From NCBI GenBank assembly GCA_023436065.1, contig JAEZKU010000050.1:1-22763 (forward strand): a stretch of DNA of 22,763 bases, read 5' to 3'. Of the stretch, positions 1-7,650 are shown in pieces. The DNA is from Bacillota bacterium. GTDB taxonomy: Bacteria > Bacillota > Clostridia > Lachnospirales > Lachnospiraceae. Numbering within the stretch: the first letter of the stretch is position 1; each line of letters begins with the position of its first letter. The position numbers and the translations under genes were made by a program. The notes below the pieces were generated by a model that saw nothing but the letters and a program-made list of their open reading frames with translations, was not told where the DNA came from and did not search any database.

Positions 1-1986
1 AATAAGAACATTGATACCGGTATGGGTCTGGAGAGACTTGCTACCGTCGTTCAGGATGTCAGCTCCATCTTTGACGTGGATACTATGAAAGCAATCCGTG
101 ATAAGGTTTGTCAAATGGCTCATGTAACCTATCAAACCGAAGCAAAGAAGGATGTGTCCATTCGTCTGATTACCGATCATATCCGCTCCGTTACGTTTAT
201 GGCTTCTGACGGTATCATCCCGTCCAATGAAGGCAGAGGCTATGTATTCAGAAGATTACTCCGCCGTGCGGCAAGACATGGAAGATTACTGGGTATTCAG
301 GGGACATTTTTAGCTGAATTATCTAAAGTTGTGATTGCAGAATCCAAGGATGGTTATCCGGAGCTCGAAGATAAGAAGGAGTATATCTTAAAGCTTCTTA
401 CCATTGAAGAAGAAAAGTTCAATAAGACTATTGATCAGGGCTTAACTATTCTTGCCGATATGGAAAGTGAATTAGAAAAGAATAATAAGAAGGTTCTTGC
501 AGGTGAAGATGTATTTAAGCTTTATGACACTTATGGCTTTCCGATTGATCTGACCAAGGAAATCTTAGAGGAAAAAGGCTTTGAAGTAGATGAGAAGGGC
601 TTTAAGGAGGCAATGGAGGTCCAGAGAGTGACAGCCAGAAGCGCTCGCGGAACCACCAATTATATGGGTGCGGAGGAAACGGTATATCAACAGATCGATG
701 CTGATGTTACCTCTGCCTTTGTAGGATACGAAAAGCTGATGCATACTTCAGAAATTGTCGTATTGACAACAGAATCCGAACTGACCGACGAATTGGTTGC
801 AGGACAGAAGGGAACCATCTTAGTGAAGGAGACTCCTTTCTATGCTACCAGTGGCGGACAAGCAGCAGATTCCGGTATCATTCGTACTGAAGAGGCTGAA
901 TTCGAAGTTGAGGATACAGTAAAGCTGCAGGGTGGAAAGATCGGCCATATCGGTACAGTAACCAAAGGCATCTTTAAGAAGGGCGAGAAGGTCAGTCTGG
1001 AAGTAAATACTGCCCAGAGAGCAGCAACAGCTAAGAATCACAGTGCAACCCATTTGCTGCAGAAGGCTCTGCGCACTGTAGTCGGTTCTCATGTGGAACA
1101 GGCAGGTTCTTTGGTGAATGAGGACAGACTGCGTTTTGACTTTACACATTTCTCTGCTTTGACCGCTGAGGAACTGAGTAAGGTAGAAGCAATGGTAAAT
1201 GAGCAGATCGCGAATAGTTTACCTGTATCTACTAAGGTTATGAACATCGAGGAAGCAAAAAAATCCGGTGCGATGGCATTATTCGGTGAGAAATATGCGA
1301 ACGATGTCCGCGTCGTATCCATGGGTGATTACAGCAAGGAGCTATGCGGCGGAACTCATGTGGGTAATACCGGTGTCATTACTGTATTTAAGATATTATC
1401 TGAAACAGGTATCGCAGCCGGTGTAAGAAGAATAGAAGCCTTGACCGGTAACGGTGTATTTGCTTATTATAAAGAACTGGAGAATGAACTGGCTGCAGCT
1501 GCAAAAACGGCTAAAACCGAACCTTCTCTGTTGACCGGTAAAATCGAAGCATATCTCGAGGAAATCAAAGCGCTGAAATCCGAGAACGAGAAGCTGAAGA
1601 GCAAGCTGGCGAACAATTCCCTGGGTGATGTCATGAATCAGGTAACCGAGGTGAAGGGTGTAAAGCTTCTGGCTGTGAAGCTGGCAGAGGTAGATATGAA
1701 CGAGCTTCGTAACCTGGGTGATCAACTGAAAGAGAAGTTGGGTGACGGTGTTATCGTACTTGTCTCTGCAATGGCACCGGATAAGGTGAATCTCCTTGTT
1801 ATGGCTACAGATGGGGCAATGAGTAAGGGTGCCCATGCAGGTAATCTAATCAAAGAATTGGCAGCCCTCGTCGGCGGCGGTGGCGGCGGAAGACCGAATA
1901 TGGCGCAGGCAGGTGGAAAGAATGCAGCCGGTATCGATCAAGCTATCGAAAAGGCGAAGGGCTTCTTGGAAAATCAACTTGCATAG
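1..1986 (+). CDS. alaS: Alanyl-tRNA synthetase, C-terminal ~661 residues (5' partial)
   Basis: This enzyme charges tRNA-Ala and hydrolyses mischarged Ser/Gly-tRNA-Ala in the cytoplasm. The frame is open from base 1 and begins just before the DTGMGLER motif that closes the class II aminoacylation core, so roughly 220 N-terminal residues and the true start lie outside the window (family members are about 870-880 residues). The editing domain is intact: HSATH (His codons at 1039 and 1051) and CGGTH (Cys at 1345, His at 1357) form the HxxxH...CxxxH zinc site. A coiled-coil stretch (about 1540-1610) leads to the C-terminal DHHA1 domain, which ends in a six-glycine run followed by RPNMAQAGG, typical of AlaRS. 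The stop is TAG at 1984. No terminator is visible before the rpsU promoter. Identification is very secure; only the left boundary is artificial. Confidence 0.98.
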   Translation, partial: NKNIDTGMGLERLATVVQDVSSIFDVDTMKAIRDKVCQMAHVTYQTEAKKDVSIRLITDHIRSVTFMASDGIIPSNEGRGYVFRRLLRRAARHGRLLGIQGTFLAELSKVVIAESKDGYPELEDKKEYILKLLTIEEEKFNKTIDQGLTILADMESELEKNNKKVLAGEDVFKLYDTYGFPIDLTKEILEEKGFEVDEKGFKEAMEVQRVTARSARGTTNYMGAEETVYQQIDADVTSAFVGYEKLMHTSEIVVLTTESELTDELVAGQKGTILVKETPFYATSGGQAADSGIIRTEEAEFEVEDTVKLQGGKIGHIGTVTKGIFKKGEKVSLEVNTAQRAATAKNHSATHLLQKALRTVVGSHVEQAGSLVNEDRLRFDFTHFSALTAEELSKVEAMVNEQIANSLPVSTKVMNIEEAKKSGAMALFGEKYANDVRVVSMGDYSKELCGGTHVGNTGVITVFKILSETGIAAGVRRIEALTGNGVFAYYKELENELAAAAKTAKTEPSLLTGKIEAYLEEIKALKSENEKLKSKLANNSLGDVMNQVTEVKGVKLLAVKLAEVDMNELRNLGDQLKEKLGDGVIVLVSAMAPDKVNLLVMATDGAMSKGAHAGNLIKELAALVGGGGGGRPNMAQAGGKNAAGIDQAIEKAKGFLENQLA

Positions 1987-2033
1987 ATTATTTCAAAAAA
2001 TTCATGCATAGATAAGATATCTGTAAAATATTA

Positions 2034-2062
2034 TTGACAAATAGCTACCTCGATAATATAAT
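2034..2062 (+). promoter_or_regulatory. Sigma-A promoter of rpsU
   Basis: TTGACA at 2034-2039 and TATAAT at 2057-2062 are separated by exactly 17 bases, so both hexamers and the spacer match the vegetative consensus. Transcription should start near 2069, giving a leader of about 70 bases before the rpsU ATG. This is the best promoter match in the window, as expected for a ribosomal protein gene. Confidence 0.9.
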
Positions 2063-2141
2063 CATTGTAGTGCTATTCAAAAAATACCCAAACAGTTGTC
2101 TACGCACAATATACAACTGGAGGGAGGTCAGGTGTGAGAAT

Positions 2142-2315
2142 ATGTCAAATGTAATTGTTAAAGACAATGAAACATTAGATAGTGCTCTCCGCAGATTCAA
2201 AAGAAACTGCGCGAAGGCAGGTATCCAGCAGGAGAACCGTAAGAGGGAGCATTATGAGAAGCCAAGCGTAAGACGTAAGAAGAAGTCTGAAGCGGCTAGA
2301 AAGCGTAAATATTAA
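2142..2315 (+). CDS. rpsU: 30S ribosomal protein S21
   Basis: The 57-residue product is a small, very basic protein of the 30S subunit that helps initiation at the mRNA-binding platform. The sequence shows the S21 pattern: VIVKDNETLDSALRRFKR near the start, then a KREHYEKPSVRRKKK segment and a Lys/Arg-rich tail ending RKRKY. I chose ATG 2142 because it gives the normal S21 length. An upstream in-frame extension would begin before the transcription start of the promoter at 2034-2062. The ribosome binding site GGAGGGAGG (2119-2127) lies about 14 bases upstream, slightly farther than ideal. The gene is flanked by its own promoter and a strong terminator, so it is probably monocistronic. Confidence 0.97.
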   Translation: MSNVIVKDNETLDSALRRFKRNCAKAGIQQENRKREHYEKPSVRRKKKSEAARKRKY

Positions 2316-2328
2316 TTCATGAAAAGAG

Positions 2329-2359
2329 ACTTCCAGTAGAGATCTGCTGGAAGTTTTTT
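2329..2359 (+). terminator. Rho-independent terminator after rpsU
   Basis: ACTTCCAGTAG (2329-2339) pairs with CTGCTGGAAGT (2344-2354), an 11-bp stem with one G-U pair and a four-base loop, followed directly by a T run through 2359. It lies 13 bases after the rpsU stop codon. Confidence 0.93.
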
Positions 2360-2394
2360 GCGTTAATCAATCAATATTTATTAGGGGGCAGAAC

Positions 2395-2877
2395 ATGAAT
2401 CAAGTAATAATCAGAAGCTTACAGGAAGCTGATTATCCGGAGATGATGGCAATAGATCAACTGGTATTTAACAGCTCTACAACACCGGCAACCATGAGGC
2501 AAATGACACTTGAGGAATATGCCGGACATTATTCTCCGGACGAGGTGTTTATAGCTGAGCTTGAGGGCAGAGTAGCAGGGTATATCGGTTATCATAACCC
2601 AACCGGTCTGGCTACCAACAGTCATGTGATAGAAATCTATATCGCCGTGCATCCTGATTATCAGAAGATAGGGATAGGCAGACAGCTGATGAATCACATC
2701 ACCCAATGGGGAAGACAGAATGGATATCAGAAAATTTCACTTAGGGTATTGTCTGTCAATCATAAAGCTATTGCTTTTTATAAAGCAATGGGCTATTTGG
2801 AGCAGGGCAGACTGGTCAAGGAATTCATACTGGATGGAAAGTATGTGGATGATGTCATGATGTATCAATTACTGTAA
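2395..2877 (+). CDS. GNAT-family N-acetyltransferase
   Basis: This is a 160-residue cytoplasmic acetyl-CoA-dependent acetyltransferase. The GNAT core is clear: a beta strand ending IYIAVHPDYQ, then the acetyl-CoA pyrophosphate loop QKIGIG (residues 90-95) followed by a helix, then NHKAIAFYKAMGY, the motif B region common in RimI-like and YkkB/YhdJ-type members. The substrate cannot be read from the sequence. A RimI role (acetylation of ribosomal S18) is possible but unproven; RimI usually sits with tsaB/tsaD, which are not here. The start ATG 2395 has a good ribosome binding site (AGGGGG, 2383-2388). The gene lies between the rpsU terminator and a long hairpin and may be a single-gene transcript, although I do not see a clear promoter in the 35 bases between. 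Confidence 0.85.
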   Translation: MNQVIIRSLQEADYPEMMAIDQLVFNSSTTPATMRQMTLEEYAGHYSPDEVFIAELEGRVAGYIGYHNPTGLATNSHVIEIYIAVHPDYQKIGIGRQLMNHITQWGRQNGYQKISLRVLSVNHKAIAFYKAMGYLEQGRLVKEFILDGKYVDDVMMYQLL

Positions 2878-2925
2878 CACCAAAAAGCATGAAATACGAT
2901 TATTATTCTATATCAAAATAATATG

Positions 2926-3014
2926 AAGCAGCTGTTGTAAAACCTATTGGTTATAGTAGATCCTATTGGAGACGGATTAGGATTGGGTTTTCAACAGTTG
3001 CTTTGTCTTTTCTT
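2926..3014 (+). terminator. Long hairpin with T-rich tail after the GNAT gene (probable terminator)
   Basis: The arm 2926-2946 pairs with 2984-3003 over about 20 bp, with one bulged T (2938) and two G-U pairs. A second small hairpin (ATCCTA at 2960-2965 with TAGGAT at 2978-2983) is nested inside. The T-rich stretch 3002-3014 follows the outer stem. This is larger than a usual terminator, and the octamer CCTATTGG occurs twice inside the loop (2943-2950 and 2962-2969). Confidence 0.7.
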
Positions 3015-3096
3015 ACTGTTTCATCTTATGTAGTCTACTAACAGGTATCATTTCATATATTATTAACAGTATCCGTGTCTAAAAGCGGAGGTGTAT

Positions 3097-3459
3097 ATGA
3101 AACGGACTCTGAAATCTTCCCATAAGGAATTTAAGAAAAATGCAAGGAATACTCTGTATCAGGGATTTCAAAAGAAGAAAAAGACAAAGGAACCGAAGCT
3201 GAACCATATGGAGGAACTATCAAACAGACTTGGGCTTCCTGCTGATGTGATCGCAGGTGCTCCGGTTATTACGGCAACCGGCAGAAATGAACTGAGTGTA
3301 GAAAATTATAAAGGTATCATTGAGTATAATGGAAATGTGATCAAGGTCCAGACCAAGCTGTGCCGGGTCTGCATTGAGGGGAAAAATCTGAATATTCTTT
3401 ATTTTACAGAGGATGAGATGCGTGTTACCGGCTACATCCAGGCAATCTATTACCAATGA
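3097..3459 (+). CDS. yqfC: Sporulation protein YqfC (YabP/YqfC family)
   Basis: The 120-residue product matches the YabP/YqfC family in its C-terminal two thirds: an LSNRLGLPADVIAGAPVITA segment, then a beta-rich region with NELSVENYKGIIEY and a terminal DEMRVTGYIQAIYY. In Bacillus the gene belongs to the sigma-E mother-cell regulon and sits next to yqfD; its biochemical role is not known. I chose ATG 3097 rather than the in-frame GTG at 3091 because that GTG overlaps the ribosome binding site GGAGG (3087-3091). The basic N-terminal 40 residues are longer than in the Bacillus protein, as far as I recall. It is followed after 30 bases by yqfD. I could not find a convincing sigma-E promoter upstream. 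Confidence 0.88.
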   Translation: MKRTLKSSHKEFKKNARNTLYQGFQKKKKTKEPKLNHMEELSNRLGLPADVIAGAPVITATGRNELSVENYKGIIEYNGNVIKVQTKLCRVCIEGKNLNILYFTEDEMRVTGYIQAIYYQ

Positions 3460-3489
3460 TGGATATTTTGCTTACAGGGAGGGAATCCT

Positions 3490-4731
3490 ATGCTAAAGAA
3501 GCTGTTTCATTGGCTTAGGGGCATTCTGGTTATTCAGATCGGCGGCATAGCTCCTGAACGGTTTATTAATCTATGCTGCAATCGTAGGATTAATATCTGG
3601 GACTTAAGGAAGAAGGAAGACTTTTATCAGTTTCATATCTTAGCTTCTGATTATAAAAAACTGAAGCCCATTGCCAGAAAAACCAAAATACTGCCAAGGA
3701 TCATAAAAAAATCAGGCATTCCATTTTTTCTACATAGATACCGGAAGAGAAAGGTCTTCTTCGGCGGGGTAATTCTATGCCTTATCTTTATATATGTTCT
3801 ATCCCTGTATATCTGGGATATCAGCTTCTTAGGCACCGGGAAGCATACACCGGAAGCACTGACAAAATTCCTGACAGAAAATCATATCTATACCGGAATC
3901 CTGAAGAGCAAAGTGAACTGCCAGGAAATCGAAGAGACGATGAGACTGGCCTACACGGATATCGGCTGGGTATCGGCAGAAATCAAGGGAACTCGTCTGA
4001 TCATCAAAATCAAGGAAACAAATATGCCGATATCCGCTACGAAGGCAATCAAACCCAGTCATTTGGTGGCAACCAAGGATGCGATCATACAATCGATAAT
4101 CACCAGGACCGGAACACCCATGGTTTCGGAGGGTGATGTGGTGAAAAAAGGTGATATTCTGGTGTCCGGGGTTGTCAATATCATGGGTGATTTTGAAGAG
4201 ATTTTAGGCAAAGAGGCGGTCATAGCAGACGCTGACATCCGTTGTAAGACCTATTACAATTATAAGGATACCTTTTCCTTGAATCATATGAAGAAGAAGT
4301 ATTCCGGAAGGGTAAAGAAAGGGTATTATTTGAATGCTTTTCAGAAGAAATTATTTTTATATAATCCTAGAAATTCCTATCCTATGTATGATATAATTGT
4401 AAACGAAAAAAAACTCCATATCACGGACAGTTTTTACCTGCCGTTCAGTTTCGGAAGAATTGACGTCCGGGAATATGAGGAAGTAAAGCTTAAGTACAAT
4501 GAGGAGGAAGCCACCAGAATAGCAAATGCAAGGCTGGAAAGATATATAAACGAATTAATTAAGAAGGATGTTTTAATAATCGAAAATAATGTTAAAATAT
4601 CATATAAGGACAATAATTGTATCGCCGGTGGAAGAATTGTGGTTGAGGAACCGGCCTGGAAGTACAGAACAATACAGGAAAATGAGTGGAGGATAGAGCC
4701 AACAGATGAGCATAGTGGAGACAATCATTGA
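3490..4731 (+). CDS. yqfD: Sporulation protein YqfD
   Basis: This 413-residue membrane protein belongs to the YqfD family, found in endospore formers and linked to the mother-cell (sigma-E) programme. The N-terminal region (residues 1-88) starts with an LFHWLRGILVIQIGG segment and a basic stretch. One strong transmembrane segment spans about residues 89-109, followed by an extended domain of about 300 residues that should lie on the outer face of the membrane. The length is close to the Bacillus protein (about 400). ATG 3490 has a good ribosome binding site (AGGGAGGG, 3476-3483). Its last 26 bases overlap the start of phoH, which implies co-transcription and perhaps translational coupling. 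The molecular function is unknown. Confidence 0.9.
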   Translation: MLKKLFHWLRGILVIQIGGIAPERFINLCCNRRINIWDLRKKEDFYQFHILASDYKKLKPIARKTKILPRIIKKSGIPFFLHRYRKRKVFFGGVILCLIFIYVLSLYIWDISFLGTGKHTPEALTKFLTENHIYTGILKSKVNCQEIEETMRLAYTDIGWVSAEIKGTRLIIKIKETNMPISATKAIKPSHLVATKDAIIQSIITRTGTPMVSEGDVVKKGDILVSGVVNIMGDFEEILGKEAVIADADIRCKTYYNYKDTFSLNHMKKKYSGRVKKGYYLNAFQKKLFLYNPRNSYPMYDIIVNEKKLHITDSFYLPFSFGRIDVREYEEVKLKYNEEEATRIANARLERYINELIKKDVLIIENNVKISYKDNNCIAGGRIVVEEPAWKYRTIQENEWRIEPTDEHSGDNH

Positions 4732-5767
4732 TATCCCTGCTGAACATGAGAAAAATGTATTTGGCGGTTTTGACGCCTATGCAAAAATAATAGAACGTGC
4801 CTTTAATGTAACGATTATCGTCAGAAACGGCGAGGTTAAGGTTGTAGGCGGGGCAGAGGATGTCACAAAGGCAAAAAGTGTGTTTATTCAGCTTTTGGAG
4901 CTTTCCAGAAGAGGAAATCAGATTACGGAACAGAATGTGAACTATGCAATTTCCCTATGCTATGAGGATAAGGAAAAAGCAATCGTTGAGATAGATAAGG
5001 ATTTGATCTGCCATACCATAAGCGGAAAACCAATCAAACCAAAGACACTTGGACAGAAGACCTATGTGGATCAGATTCGTAAGAAGATGATCGTATTTGG
5101 TGTCGGTCCTGCAGGTACAGGTAAGACTTATCTCGCCATGGCTATGGCAATCACGGCATTTAAGAATGATGAGGTCAGCAAGATTATCTTAACCCGCCCT
5201 GCGATTGAAGCGGGTGAAAAGCTTGGCTTTTTGCCGGGAGACCTCCAGAGCAAGGTGGATCCATATTTAAGACCCTTATATGACGCATTATATCAGATCA
5301 TGGGTCCGGAGTCTTATATTAAGAATACGGAGAAGGGATTGATCGAGGTTGCCCCGCTCGCTTATATGAGAGGGCGTACTCTCGAGAATGCGTTTATTAT
5401 TCTGGATGAAGCACAGAACACAACTCCGGCGCAGATGAAGATGTTTTTAACGAGAATTGGTTTCGGCTCCAAGGTAGTGATCACCGGTGATCAGACTCAG
5501 AAGGATTTACCTGTTGGAACTAAGTCAGGTCTTGATGTTGCACTAAAGGTGTTGTCTAAAATTGATGATATCGGTTTTTCCTTCCTTTCCAGCCAGGATG
5601 TTGTCAGACATCCCTTGGTTCAGAGGATAGTTAAGGCTTATGATGCTTACGAGGAAAAGCAGAAACGGTTTGAAGACAAAATGTCTGAGAAGGATAAGCA
5701 TAAGAAAGTGAGACGCATTGATTACAAATCCGAAAAGATCAGGGGAAACCGAGATGAAAACAGGTAA
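4706..5767 (+). CDS. phoH: PhoH family P-loop ATPase (PhoH-like, YbeZ/YqfE type)
   Basis: This 353-residue cytoplasmic ATPase of the PhoH family is linked to RNA metabolism by its constant neighbour ybeY. The N-terminal ~110 residues form the KH-like/PhoH-associated region. Walker A is GPAGTGKT (residues 134-141) and Walker B is FIILDEAQN (DEAQ at 234-237), with the family GDxxQ motif as ITGDQTQKDLP. The tail after about residue 315 is highly charged and lysine-rich. The start overlaps the yqfD end by 26 bases; GGAGGA at 4688-4693, inside yqfD, is its likely ribosome binding site, with a slightly long 12-base spacing. The 3' end overlaps the next gene by 14 bases. No phosphate-starvation promoter is visible, so the name reflects family rather than regulation. 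Confidence 0.95.
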   Translation: MSIVETIIDIPAEHEKNVFGGFDAYAKIIERAFNVTIIVRNGEVKVVGGAEDVTKAKSVFIQLLELSRRGNQITEQNVNYAISLCYEDKEKAIVEIDKDLICHTISGKPIKPKTLGQKTYVDQIRKKMIVFGVGPAGTGKTYLAMAMAITAFKNDEVSKIILTRPAIEAGEKLGFLPGDLQSKVDPYLRPLYDALYQIMGPESYIKNTEKGLIEVAPLAYMRGRTLENAFIILDEAQNTTPAQMKMFLTRIGFGSKVVITGDQTQKDLPVGTKSGLDVALKVLSKIDDIGFSFLSSQDVVRHPLVQRIVKAYDAYEEKQKRFEDKMSEKDKHKKVRRIDYKSEKIRGNRDENR

Positions 5768-7061
5768 AAAGTCAATTTTAATCACAATATTGCCCGTTCT
5801 ATCCATGTGTGCAGCTATTATACCGGGGTATCTGAATAAGAATTCATTCCTGGAGATTGCAAAAATTGCAATTCTCACCATGGTTCTGACCGCAGTCGCT
5901 ACATTTTATATTCTAGCCAATGAGGATCATATCCTTGGTAAACGACTCTCCAAGACGATCATCACATTGGGATATCTCTGCGCTATTTGTCTGCTGCTAT
6001 TCATACCGAAGCCATATATGTTCTGCTTCTGGATGATTGGCGGTTTGCTGATCGCAATGCTGATTGATAATAAGCTTGGAATGTTGTTCCATTTTAATCT
6101 TACTGTTATTATGGCAATCTCCCTATCGCTGGAGTTAGAGCTGGTAATCCTGATCATGGTGATCGGTGCGATGATGTGCCTGCTTTCGGGAGCCTTAAAA
6201 ACGAAGGCAACCGCAGTATATGCGGCGATCATCATATTATCGACGAATGTCACTCTATCCTTTGTCATTAATAATTTTATCTTTAACAAAGACGTGAATT
6301 ATAATTATCTGAATTCGCTGTTCAGTATCTTAGCGGTACTAGTTACCGCCTTTTTGTTGTGCCTTATCTACGAGGAGACAGGAAAGAAGAAAGCGGCAGA
6401 GGAAGCTAAGGCTTCAGAGGATATTGTAATGATTGATACCATTACGACTGACCATGCAAATGATTCATCTGATACTGCAACGGAACCTGTCATTCCTTCG
6501 TCTAACCAAAGTATGGAAGAAGAAAAAGAGCAGAAAGTATCCACGAAAGACAAACCCAGTTATGATATCCTGTGTTCTGAGGAAAATGAGCTGCTTAGAA
6601 AACTGAAGCAAGCCTCTGAAAGTATCTATGCCCATGCCTTAATCATCGGTGATTTATCTTACCGTGCGGCTAAGGAGATTGGTGCGGATGAGCTTTTGGC
6701 AAAGGCAGGCGGTCTGTATCACGAGATCGGAAAGCTCAGGGGCAAGAATTACATCGAAGAAGGCCTTATAATCGCTGAGGAGTATTCCTTCCCCAAGGAG
6801 CTTAGGGCAATTCTGAAGGAACACAACATCAAATACGATAAACCAAGCTCGGTAGAAGCTGCTATTGTCATGCTGTCGGATAATATTGTATCTACGATAG
6901 ATTACATAGCAAAATCAGAGGATAATAAATATCCAACCTGTAAGATTATTGATAATATTTTTCAGCTTCGTATGGATAAAGGAACCTTTGATGGGGTTAA
7001 TCTGTCCTTGAAGGATTTTAAGGTACTGAAGGCTTTTTATGAAAAAGAATTCAATAAGTAA
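5754..7061 (+). CDS. Membrane HD-domain protein, shortened PgpH-like (7TM-HD) with altered metal site
   Basis: The 435-residue product starts at ATG 5754 (AGGGGA about 7 bases upstream), inside the end of phoH; an in-frame TTG at 5718 is less likely. Residues 8-205 hold about seven hydrophobic segments, followed by an acidic, Ser/Thr-rich linker (about 206-270) and an HD domain (about 275-420). Position and the ENELLRKLKQASESIYAHAL junction suggest a relative of PgpH, the c-di-AMP phosphodiesterase found between phoH and ybeY in Bacillus and Listeria. Two differences stand out. The large extracellular 7TMR-HDED domain of PgpH is absent. The metal ligands are H294, H323-E324 (normally HD) and H357-N358 (normally HH), with D376 kept and no clear equivalent of the middle histidine. 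Catalytic activity is therefore doubtful; a c-di-AMP-binding or structural role is possible but inferred. Confidence 0.8.
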   Translation: MKTGKKSILITILPVLSMCAAIIPGYLNKNSFLEIAKIAILTMVLTAVATFYILANEDHILGKRLSKTIITLGYLCAICLLLFIPKPYMFCFWMIGGLLIAMLIDNKLGMLFHFNLTVIMAISLSLELELVILIMVIGAMMCLLSGALKTKATAVYAAIIILSTNVTLSFVINNFIFNKDVNYNYLNSLFSILAVLVTAFLLCLIYEETGKKKAAEEAKASEDIVMIDTITTDHANDSSDTATEPVIPSSNQSMEEEKEQKVSTKDKPSYDILCSEENELLRKLKQASESIYAHALIIGDLSYRAAKEIGADELLAKAGGLYHEIGKLRGKNYIEEGLIIAEEYSFPKELRAILKEHNIKYDKPSSVEAAIVMLSDNIVSTIDYIAKSEDNKYPTCKIIDNIFQLRMDKGTFDGVNLSLKDFKVLKAFYEKEFNK

Positions 7062-7103
7062 GTAAGAAGCTGATCACTTTATCAGAAAGGGGGCGAAACA
7101 GCC

Positions 7104-7601
7104 ATGACAATCAACTTTGATTATGATGTGACAGAAGAATTTGAGTTTGATTTTGAGAAAATGGAGAAGATGGTTGTAGAGGCATGCCTTGATTATGTGG
7201 ACTGCCCCTATGAGGCTGAAATTAACATCCTGTTGACGAACGACGAACAGATCAGAGTTATTAACAGGGAGTATCGGGAGATAGATGCTCCAACAGATGT
7301 ACTGTCCTTTCCGGGAGTAGACTATAACACACCCGGTGATTTTTCCCGATTGGAGGAGGAGATAGCATCCTATTTCCATCCTGAGACAGGAGAATTGTTA
7401 TTGGGGGATATCGTCATATCTCTGGAGCGTGCGAAGCAGCAGGCCAATGAATACGGTCATTCACTGGAGCGCGAATTGGCATTTTTAACAACGCACAGTA
7501 TGTTCCATCTGTTCGGCTACGATCATATGGAAGAAGAGGAAAGAAAGCTTATGGAGGACAAGCAGCGTGAGGTTCTGGATAAGCTGAAGATACTTAGATA
7601 A
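7104..7601 (+). CDS. ybeY: Endoribonuclease YbeY (rRNA maturation factor)
   Basis: This 165-residue metal-dependent RNase acts in 16S rRNA 3'-end maturation and ribosome quality control. The diagnostic zinc motif is present: H131, H135 and H141 in HSMFHLFGYDH. The upstream DAPTDVLSFP segment (about 61-70) and the GDIVISLERA strand are also typical. ATG 7104 follows a strong AAGGGGG site (7087-7094). The phoH-HD protein-ybeY order is the common Firmicute arrangement, but dgkA and era, which often follow, are not here. The last five codons fall inside the first unit of an 18-bp tandem repeat, and the frame stays unusually open beyond the TAA because the following repeats are multiples of three. 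The 165-residue length is normal, so TAA 7599 is taken as the true stop. Confidence 0.96.
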   Translation: MTINFDYDVTEEFEFDFEKMEKMVVEACLDYVDCPYEAEINILLTNDEQIRVINREYREIDAPTDVLSFPGVDYNTPGDFSRLEEEIASYFHPETGELLLGDIVISLERAKQQANEYGHSLERELAFLTTHSMFHLFGYDHMEEEERKLMEDKQREVLDKLKILR

Positions 7602-7641
7602 ACTGGAATACTTAGAAATACTGAAATTCTTAGATAAACTA
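7588..7641 (+). repeat. Three tandem 18-bp repeats spanning the ybeY stop codon
   Basis: Units at 7588-7605, 7606-7623 and 7624-7641 share the core CTTAGA followed by A/T-rich bases and ACT. The first contains the final ybeY codons (Ile-Leu-Arg-stop), and the third again reads Ile-Leu-Arg-stop in the same frame, so it looks like short duplications of the 3' end of the gene. Confidence 0.8.
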
Positions 7642-7650
7642 AGGTAAGAA

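Noticed and set aside
820..1149. Open frame on the - strand inside alaS
   Set aside because: It is antisense to a strongly conserved gene, and its product has no recognisable pattern or ribosome binding site.
3040..3090. Possible sigma-E promoter ahead of yqfC
   Set aside because: A TATATT-like stretch occurs near 3055, but there is no good CATAnnnT -10 at the right distance, so I did not call it despite the expected regulon.
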